A stretch of DNA of 64,000 nucleotides, taken from positions 2,170,001 through 2,234,000 of the forward strand of contig NZ_CP034363.1 in NCBI RefSeq assembly GCF_007981265.1. Reading direction: 5' to 3'. Of this stretch, positions 57,910-64,000 are shown piece after piece (within the stretch, counting starts at the first letter, position 1; every line of letters starts with the position of its first letter). Under the pieces are notes generated by a model. That model searched no databases, was not told where the DNA came from, and saw only the letters and a program-made list of their open reading frames with translations. Both the position numbers and the translations under genes were made by a program. This DNA is from Pantoea sp. CCBC3-3-1. GTDB taxonomy: Bacteria; Pseudomonadota; Gammaproteobacteria; Enterobacterales; Enterobacteriaceae.

Positions 57910-59069
57910 AGCAATGGGATGTTATTTTGGCCGGCGGCGGGCTGGCGAACGGATTGATCGCCCTGCGTCTGCGCCAGCAGCAGCCGTCGTTACGTCTGTT
58001 GATGGTGGAAGCGGGGCCTTCAGCGGGCGGCAATCACACCTGGTCTTTCCATGAAGACGATTTAACCGCTGAGCAACATCGCTGGATTGCGCCGCTGGTA
58101 GCGCATCGCTGGCAAGGCTATGACGTGCGCTTTCCTCGTTTTACCCGCACGCTCACCAGCGACTACCTCAGTATTACCTCGGAACGCTTTGCAGAGGCAA
58201 TTGGCGAACTGCTGGGCGAAGATTTGCTGACAGGCTGTGAAATCAGCGCGCTAACCCCGCAGAGCGTCCGGCTTGCCGATGGCCGAACCTTCACCGCTGG
58301 CGCGGTGATTGATGGCCGTGGCTATCGGCCCAGCCGGTATCATACGATTGGGCTTCAGGCGTTTCTGGGACAGCAATGGCAGCTGGCGCAGCCGCATGGG
58401 CTTCAACGTCCGATCCTGATGGATGCCACGGTCGACCAACAGCAAAGCTACCGCTTTGTGTATACGCTGCCGCTTTCCGCCGACACGCTGCTGATCGAGG
58501 ATACGCACTATCAGGACAGCGTGGCGCTGGAACCTGATGCCGCCCGTCAACGTATTGCAGATTATGCTGCCGCGCAGGGCTGGCAGCTCCAGACATTACA
58601 GCGAGAGGAGCGGGGCAGCCTGCCCATTACCCTGGCGGGGCAACCCGCGGCGTTTCGTGCGCAACATCAGCTTCCCTGTAGCGGCTTGCGGGCCGGGCTG
58701 TTTCATCCAACCACCGGCTATTCACTGCCTCTCGCCGCGTCTCTGGCCGATTTGATCGCCCGCCAGCCGACGCCAACATCGGCATCGCTGAATGCAGCGA
58801 TCGGGCATTTCTCGGCCCGTCAGTGGCGGCAACAACGTTTCTTCCGCGTACTTAATCGTATGCTGTTTCTGGCCGGGCCACCGGCGCAAAGATGGCAAAT
58901 TATGCAGCGTTTCTATTCTCTTGATGACCGGCTAATCGCCAGGTTTTACGCCGGTCATCCGACGCTTACCGACAGGATCCGTATTCTGACCGGTAAGCCA
59001 CCGGTACCCGTTGGCGAAGCTCTGCTGGCGGTACTCAAAAAAACTTCCAGGTTGCGAGCTTTCAGATGA
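57906..59069 (+). CDS. crtY: Lycopene beta-cyclase
   Basis: A 387-residue CrtY-type cyclase. The dinucleotide motif is DVILAGGGLANGLIALRL (about residues 4-21), followed by the NHTWSFHEDDL segment and the IDGRGY and RGSLPI regions. It closes both ends of lycopene to beta-carotene at the membrane. ATGA overlaps on both sides. Confidence 0.95.
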   Translation: MKQWDVILAGGGLANGLIALRLRQQQPSLRLLMVEAGPSAGGNHTWSFHEDDLTAEQHRWIAPLVAHRWQGYDVRFPRFTRTLTSDYLSITSERFAEAIGELLGEDLLTGCEISALTPQSVRLADGRTFTAGAVIDGRGYRPSRYHTIGLQAFLGQQWQLAQPHGLQRPILMDATVDQQQSYRFVYTLPLSADTLLIEDTHYQDSVALEPDAARQRIADYAAAQGWQLQTLQREERGSLPITLAGQPAAFRAQHQLPCSGLRAGLFHPTTGYSLPLAASLADLIARQPTPTSASLNAAIGHFSARQWRQQRFFRVLNRMLFLAGPPAQRWQIMQRFYSLDDRLIARFYAGHPTLTDRIRILTGKPPVPVGEALLAVLKKTSRLRAFR

Positions 59070-60547
59070 AGAAAACAATTGTTATTGGCGCTGGATTAGG
59101 TGGACTGGCTTTAGCAATCCGTCTTCAGGCCTCAGGGCTGTCTACCCTTTTACTTGAAGGGCGTGACAAGCCCGGCGGGCGGGCCTATGTCCGCCGTGAA
59201 CAGGGTTTCGTCTTTGACATGGGGCCAACGGTGATCACCGATCCCTCCGCCATCGAGGAGCTGTTTACCTGTGGCGGCAAGCGGATAGCAGAATATATCG
59301 ATCTGCTGCCGGTGACGCCTTTTTACCGGCTGTGCTGGGAATCGGGCGAAGTGCTGGAATACGGCAACGATCAGCAGCGGCTGGAGGAGCAAATTGCGCG
59401 TTTCAATCCTGACGATGTCGAGGGCTACCGTAAGTTCTTCCGCTATTCCGGCGAGGTATTCAAGGAAGGGTATCTGAAGCTGGGGTTTGTGCCGTTTCTC
59501 TCTTTTCGCGATATGATCCATGCCGGCCCCCAGCTGGTGAAACTGCAGGCGTGGCGCAGCGTCTACAGCCTGGTGTCGAAATTCATCAAAAACGAACACC
59601 TGCGGCAGGCGTTCTCCTTTCACTCGCTGCTGGTCGGCGGCAACCCTTTTGCCACTTCCTCAATCTATACGCTGATCCACGCGCTGGAGCGGCAGTGGGG
59701 CGTCTGGTTCCCCAGAGGCGGCACCAATCAGCTGGTCCACTGCATGACCCGGCTTTATCGCGAGCTGGGCGGCGAGATGATCGTGAACGCCAAAGTAGAG
59801 CGTCTGGAAACGGAAGGCGATCGCATCAGCGCGGTGCGCTTGCAGGATGGCCGTCGTTTTGAAGCGGCAGCCGTGGCCTCCAACGCTGACGTGGTACATA
59901 CCTATGACAAACTGCTTAGCGACCACCCGCGAGGCAAAAAGCGGGCGGCCGAGTTGAAAAAAATGAGCATGAGTAACTCGCTGTTTGTGGTCTATTTTGG
60001 CCTGAATAATCCGCACAGCCAGCTGGAACATCATACCGTCTGCTTCGGGCCGCGCTACAAGGAGCTGCTCGACGATATCTTCCATAAAGATTCATTGTCG
60101 GACGATTTCTCACTTTATCTGCATGCACCGTGCAAAACCGATCCGACCATGGCGCCGCCGGGCTGCGGCACCTTTTACGCGCTGGCACCGGTGCCGCATT
60201 TAGGCACGGCCAATATTGACTGGGATGTTGAAGGGCCGCGCTTCCGCGAGCGCATTTTCGACTATCTGGAAAAACACCATATGCCGGGCCTGCGCGAGCA
60301 GCTGGTGACGCATCATATTATGACGCCCTTTGATTTTCGTGATGAGCTTGACGCGCACCTGGGGTCAGCGTTTTCTGTCGAACCGCTGCTAACCCAAAGC
60401 GCCTGGTTCCGCCCACACAATCGCGACGACCAAATCGAAAACCTTTATCTGGTTGGCGCGGGCACGCATCCCGGTGCGGGGATCCCGGGCGTGCTGGCTT
60501 CGGCCAAAGTCACCGCTAACCTGATGATTGAGGACAGCAGGAAATGA
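59066..60547 (+). CDS. crtI: Phytoene desaturase
   Basis: A 493-residue desaturase of the usual length. The FAD motif is TIVIGAGLGGLALAIRL (about residues 4-20), then EGRDKPGGRAYV, and the C-terminal carotenoid dehydrogenase signature lies in NLYLVGAGTHPGAGIPGVLA. It makes the four desaturations from phytoene to lycopene. Coupled to crtY and crtB by ATGA overlaps. Confidence 0.97.
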   Translation: MKKTIVIGAGLGGLALAIRLQASGLSTLLLEGRDKPGGRAYVRREQGFVFDMGPTVITDPSAIEELFTCGGKRIAEYIDLLPVTPFYRLCWESGEVLEYGNDQQRLEEQIARFNPDDVEGYRKFFRYSGEVFKEGYLKLGFVPFLSFRDMIHAGPQLVKLQAWRSVYSLVSKFIKNEHLRQAFSFHSLLVGGNPFATSSIYTLIHALERQWGVWFPRGGTNQLVHCMTRLYRELGGEMIVNAKVERLETEGDRISAVRLQDGRRFEAAAVASNADVVHTYDKLLSDHPRGKKRAAELKKMSMSNSLFVVYFGLNNPHSQLEHHTVCFGPRYKELLDDIFHKDSLSDDFSLYLHAPCKTDPTMAPPGCGTFYALAPVPHLGTANIDWDVEGPRFRERIFDYLEKHHMPGLREQLVTHHIMTPFDFRDELDAHLGSAFSVEPLLTQSAWFRPHNRDDQIENLYLVGAGTHPGAGIPGVLASAKVTANLMIEDSRK

Positions 60548-61512
60548 ATCAGCCTTTACTGGCGCACGCGACCGAAACCATGGCCGTGGGGTCGAAAAGC
60601 TTTGCGACTGCCTCAAAGCTGTTTGATCCGGTTACCCGCCGCAGCGCACTGATGCTCTATGCCTGGTGTCGGCACTGTGACGACGTGATCGATGGGCAGA
60701 CGCTGGGCTTTAACAGCGATATCAACCCGCAGGAGAGTCCGCAGCACAGGCTGGCAGGGCTTCGGACGCAAACGCTACGCGCCTGTGCAGGCGAACCGAT
60801 GCAGGAACCCGCCTTTGCCGCTTTTCAGGAGGTGGCGCTGGCGCATGGCATTCCACAGCAGCAGGCTTTCGATCATCTGGAAGGCTATGCCATGGATGTG
60901 CGCGGCCAGCTTTGCCATACCTTTGATGACACGCTGCGCTATTGCTACCACGTCGCGGGCGTAGTGGGGCTGATGATGGCGCGGGTGATGGGCGTGCGTG
61001 ATGAGGCCGTGCTGGATCGTGCCTGCGATTTGGGGCTGGCATTTCAGCTGACCAATATTTCGCGCGATATTATTGAGGATGCCGAAATGGGACGCTGCTA
61101 TCTGCCCCTGAGCTGGCTTGAAGAGGCCGGCCTGACGCTGGAAAACTACGCCGCGCCGTCACAGCGGGCGGCACTGGCTGGCGTGGCGCAACGGCTGGTG
61201 CTGGCGGCAGAGCCGTATTACCGTTCGGCGCAGGCAGGGCTGCGCGGCCTGCCGCTGCGATCGGCCTGGGCGGTGGCGACCGCAAGCGGCGTTTACCGTG
61301 AAATTGGCGTCAAGGTGCGCCGGGCCGGAACGGATGCCTGGGCGCGGCGGGCCGGCACCAGCAAGCTGGAAAAACTGGGGCTGCTGGTGTCCGGCGCGGC
61401 TAAGGCCGGGGCTTCCCGGATGGTGTCGTCGTCGCCTCGTCCTGCCGATCTCTGGCAGCGCCCTGGCGCTTCGGACGGCCATGCCGCTGCCGCAGGACTG
61501 CCTGAAGTTTAG
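60544..61512 (+). CDS. crtB: Phytoene synthase
   Basis: A 322-residue enzyme. The Asp-rich motifs are in AWCRHCDDVIDG (about residue 40) and QLTNISRDIIEDAEMGRCYLP (about residue 168). It joins two GGPP to phytoene. The C-terminus runs about 13 residues beyond the PRPADLWQRP ending that I recall for other CrtB, and that extension lies in the 113-nt overlap with convergent crtZ. Confidence 0.95.
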   Translation: MNQPLLAHATETMAVGSKSFATASKLFDPVTRRSALMLYAWCRHCDDVIDGQTLGFNSDINPQESPQHRLAGLRTQTLRACAGEPMQEPAFAAFQEVALAHGIPQQQAFDHLEGYAMDVRGQLCHTFDDTLRYCYHVAGVVGLMMARVMGVRDEAVLDRACDLGLAFQLTNISRDIIEDAEMGRCYLPLSWLEEAGLTLENYAAPSQRAALAGVAQRLVLAAEPYYRSAQAGLRGLPLRSAWAVATASGVYREIGVKVRRAGTDAWARRAGTSKLEKLGLLVSGAAKAGASRMVSSSPRPADLWQRPGASDGHAAAAGLPEV

Positions 61513-61942
61513 CAACCGGTGGCGCATAGAGAAAACCAAACGAGACGCAGCCTTCGCGCCCGCGTACCGCATGATGCAGGCGATGCGCCATATAAAGGCG
61601 CTTGAGGTAGCCGCGTCTGGGCACGTAGCGGAACGGCCAGCGCTGATGCACCAAACCATCGTGCACCATAAAGTAGAGCAGGCCGTACAGCGTCATGCCC
61701 GCGCCAATCCACTGTAGCGGCCAGACGCCGCGGCTGCCGAACGCGATCAGCACAATCGCCAGTACCGCAAACAGCGCCGCATAGAGGTCGTTCAGTTCAA
61801 ACCGGCTGCTGTGCGGTTCGTGGTGGGAAAGATGCCAGCCCCAGCCCCAGCCATGCATAATATATTTGTGAGCCAGCGCCGCGATGATTTCCATCGCCAC
61901 GACGGTGAACAGGACGATGAGCGCATTGTACAGCCACAACAT
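61400..61942 (-). CDS. crtZ: Beta-carotene hydroxylase
   Basis: A 180-residue di-iron membrane hydroxylase. The histidine boxes are HKYIMH (about residue 25), HLSHHEPH (about 37), HDGLVH (about 94) and HRLHHA (about 119). It adds 3-hydroxyls to beta-carotene to give zeaxanthin. It is the only gene of the set on the - strand, with its 3' end overlapping crtB by 113 nt. Confidence 0.96.
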   Translation of the reverse strand: MLWLYNALIVLFTVVAMEIIAALAHKYIMHGWGWGWHLSHHEPHSSRFELNDLYAALFAVLAIVLIAFGSRGVWPLQWIGAGMTLYGLLYFMVHDGLVHQRWPFRYVPRRGYLKRLYMAHRLHHAVRGREGCVSFGFLYAPPVAKLQAVLRQRHGRPKRQGAARDRQDEATTTPSGKPRP

Positions 61943-61984
61943 AATAATCCCCGTGATCCGTTAGGTGCGTTAAGCGTAGCCCAT

Positions 61985-62848
61985 TTAGGCCGGCACGATC
62001 TCCAGCATGTCGGTCATGGCGCGCAGGTTGGCCGAACGGCTGCCTTTTCGCCAGACCAGCCAGATATTGATCAGCCCCATTTGTCCGGCCAGCGGCCACG
62101 CCGACACGCTGTCCTTGCCGGGCATATTTTCCAGCATGCTGCGCGGCACCATCGCCAGCCCGGCTCCCGCGCTGACGCAGGCGAGGATACCGTGGTAAGA
62201 CTCCATCTCAAAAATCTTACCCGGTGCGGCATTCTCCCTTGCGAACCAGTTTTCGAATAAGCGACGGTATGAACAGTTGGCGCGAAAGGCATAAATCGTC
62301 GCGCCCGAAATGGTGGTAGCGCTGGTCACGGGCGGATGGTTGAGCGAGGAGATCACCACCATCTCTTCGGCGAACACGGGCATACCTTCCAGTTGAGGAT
62401 GCTTAGGCGGGCCATCGATAAACACCGCACTGTACTCGCCAGCCAGCAGGCCATCAATCATTTCGCCGGAGGGGCCGGTGGAAAGATCCAGCTCCACGTC
62501 CGGCCATGTCTGGTGATAGCGGGCAATGAGCGGCGGCAGGCGTACCGCGGCGGTGCTTTCTATTGCGCCCAGCGTGAACACGCCCGTTGGATGCTGGCTG
62601 GAAACCTGCAAACGCGCTTCTTCGGTCAGGGCCAAAATGCGGTGGGCATAATCCAGCAGCGTGCGGCCCGCATCGGTAATATGCAGGCGGAGCTTCTCAC
62701 GGCTGAACAACTGCGTGCCCAGCTCTTCTTCCAGCTGGCGCAGGCGTGTAGAGATATTCGACGGTACGCGATGCAATTTGCTGGCGGCGGCAGTCACGCT
62801 GCCTTCCTCAGCAATGGCGCGAAACACTTCCAGCTGGGTCAGATCCAT
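61985..62848 (-). CDS. ptrR: LysR-family regulator PtrR (YneJ)
   Basis: A 287-residue regulator beginning MDLTQLEVFRAIAEEGSVTA, with RVPSNISTRLRQLEEELG as recognition helix and the FRANCSYRRLFENWF segment as in E. coli YneJ. I chose the ATG at 62848; a start 10 codons earlier is possible. It is divergent from sad as in E. coli yneJ-yneI, where it regulates putrescine and GABA use. Confidence 0.9.
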   Translation of the reverse strand: MDLTQLEVFRAIAEEGSVTAAASKLHRVPSNISTRLRQLEEELGTQLFSREKLRLHITDAGRTLLDYAHRILALTEEARLQVSSQHPTGVFTLGAIESTAAVRLPPLIARYHQTWPDVELDLSTGPSGEMIDGLLAGEYSAVFIDGPPKHPQLEGMPVFAEEMVVISSLNHPPVTSATTISGATIYAFRANCSYRRLFENWFARENAAPGKIFEMESYHGILACVSAGAGLAMVPRSMLENMPGKDSVSAWPLAGQMGLINIWLVWRKGSRSANLRAMTDMLEIVPA

Positions 62849-62882
62849 GCATTCTCTTTTTGAGTAAGATATTTTCATTATT

Positions 62883-62903
62883 ATTCATTTTTAAAGAATG
62901 AAT
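62883..62903. promoter_or_regulatory. Inverted repeat between ptrR and sad, candidate PtrR site
   Basis: ATTCATT and AATGAAT are perfect 7-bp arms 7 nt apart in the 123-nt divergent region, 35 nt upstream of ptrR and 69 nt upstream of sad. The spacing fits a LysR-type site. Confidence 0.6.
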
Positions 62904-62971
62904 GACAAGCTTATGATCTCCCCATCGCAAATGACTTTCGTCGGGCAAGCGCCCGACCATCAGGAGAATGT

Positions 62972-64000
62972 ATGACGACTTCCTCTGCCGTTTCCCGCAA
63001 TCCTTTCACCGGCGAAATTATCCGCCAGACGCCGTTCGCCTCAGTAACTGACGTGGAAACCGCGCTGCAACAAACCGACAGCGCGTTCCAGTCATGGCGC
63101 CACAGTGAAATCGACAGCCGTAGCCAGCTGCTGCAAAACATGGCGGCGGGCCTGCGCAAGCATGCCCGTTCACTGGCTGAAATGATGACTGATGAGATGG
63201 GCAAGCCCATTACCCAGAGCCTGGCCGAAGTGGAAAAATGTGCCCGCCTGTGTGAATGGTACGCCGAACAGGGGCCGGCTTTTCTGGCCCCAGAAGCAAC
63301 GCGGGTGGAAAACGACAAGGCTTACGTCAACTACCTGCCGTTAGGCCCAGTCCTGGCGGTGATGCCGTGGAACTTCCCGGTCTGGCAGGTGCTGCGTGGC
63401 GCGGTGCCAATCATCATGGCGGGCAACAGCTACCTGCTGAAACCTGCACCGAGCATCATGGGCAGCGCGCTGTTGTTGCAGTCAGTGCTGACCGAAGCGG
63501 GTGTGCCACAGGGCCTGTTTGGCGTGGTGAATGCCGATAACGATGCCGTGGCAAAAATCATCAACGACCGTCGTATTGCCGCCGTCACGCTAACCGGCAG
63601 CGTACGTGCCGGTGCCGCAATTGCCGCGCTGGCGGGTGCAGCAGTGAAGAAAAGCGTGCTGGAGCTGGGCGGCGCCGACGCCTTTATCGTGCTGGCAGAT
63701 GCCGACATTGATGCGGCAGTGAAAGGGGCCGTTGCCGGTCGCTTTATGAACGGTGGCCAGGTTTGTATGGCAGCGAAACGCATCATTGTGGAAGAAAGCA
63801 TTTTTGCTGAATTCCGCGACAAGTTCGTTGCGGCAGTGAAAGAGATGGTGGTGGGCGATCCGCGCGACGAAGCGACCTATATTGGCCCGATGGCGCGTTA
63901 CGATCTGCGTGACGAGCTGGATACGCAGGTGCAGGCGACGATTGCCGAAGGTGCCGAGTGCCTGCTGGGTGGCCATGTTATTCAGGGCGCGGCTAACTTC
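62972..64000 (+). CDS. sad: Succinate-semialdehyde dehydrogenase Sad (YneI), cut by window end
   Basis: 343 residues are visible with no stop before the edge. CAGGAGAA precedes the ATG. The start RNPFTGEIIRQTPF, the NAD site AVTLTGSVRAGAA, the glutamate motif LELGGADAFI (about residue 231) and the cysteine region NGGQVCMAAKR (about residue 262, catalytic Cys) are those of the class of NAD-dependent semialdehyde dehydrogenases to which E. coli YneI belongs. It oxidises succinic semialdehyde from GABA or putrescine breakdown. Divergent from ptrR. Confidence 0.93.
   Translation, partial: MTTSSAVSRNPFTGEIIRQTPFASVTDVETALQQTDSAFQSWRHSEIDSRSQLLQNMAAGLRKHARSLAEMMTDEMGKPITQSLAEVEKCARLCEWYAEQGPAFLAPEATRVENDKAYVNYLPLGPVLAVMPWNFPVWQVLRGAVPIIMAGNSYLLKPAPSIMGSALLLQSVLTEAGVPQGLFGVVNADNDAVAKIINDRRIAAVTLTGSVRAGAAIAALAGAAVKKSVLELGGADAFIVLADADIDAAVKGAVAGRFMNGGQVCMAAKRIIVEESIFAEFRDKFVAAVKEMVVGDPRDEATYIGPMARYDLRDELDTQVQATIAEGAECLLGGHVIQGAANF

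Noticed and set aside
62336..62863. 175-codon open frame on the + strand
   Set aside because: Antisense to the well-supported LysR gene ptrR.

Overview
The window looks like Pantoea or a close relative in the Erwiniaceae. It carries a yellow-pigment (zeaxanthin glucoside) cluster in the order crtE-idi2-crtX-crtY-crtI-crtB with crtZ opposed. It also has fabV, grxB, two YgdI/YgdR-type lipoproteins and a ptrR(yneJ)-sad(yneI) pair. No replication, partition or conjugation gene is present, so chromosome versus large plasmid cannot be decided here.

Positions 1-35.2 kb hold most of a non-ribosomal lipopeptide operon, all on the + strand with ATGA overlaps. Three synthetases (the first open at the window edge) contain seven adenylation domains. 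My reading of the pocket residues gives Thr-like, Leu-like, Gly, Gln, Gly, Thr-like with an N-methyltransferase, and a basic residue. Epimerases follow residues 1, 2 and 4, and a thioesterase ends the line. This order and stereochemistry match the last seven residues of the antifungal herbicolin (D-aThr, D-Leu, Gly, D-Gln, Gly, N-Me-aThr, Arg) as I recall its structure. Accessory genes are an SDR, an MbtH protein, a SyrD-type ABC exporter, a DXD glycosyltransferase (herbicolin A is glucosylated), a type II thioesterase and an RND pump. The two Gly adenylation domains are almost identical in DNA, and the first follows a decayed extra half condensation domain.

35.2-50.7 kb is metabolic and regulatory. 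It holds a LysR / binding protein / citrate-type symporter group, then a LacI-controlled sugar cassette (binding protein, Gfo/Idh oxidoreductase, TIM-barrel isomerase) with two matching 16-bp operators. A lone flagellin with a textbook FliA promoter and a LacI paralogue that has lost its DNA-binding domain follow. Next come two small lipoproteins, grxB, a LysE-type exporter, an alpha/beta hydrolase with its TetR regulator, and fabV.

50.7-54.6 kb is an AT-rich accessory island of mostly unrecognised genes. It contains a two-helix membrane protein whose reading frame joins a GH19 lysozyme/chitinase frame across a run of ten A residues. This suggests a -1 frameshift fusion, or a frameshift mutation. 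Elaborate hairpins lie between its genes. A holin/endolysin-type release system is a speculative but testable reading.

54.6-62 kb is the carotenoid operon; GGPP is made by CrtE, with Idi2 balancing IPP and DMAPP, and the later enzymes lead to glucosylated zeaxanthin. The window ends with divergent ptrR and sad, the latter cut by the window edge.
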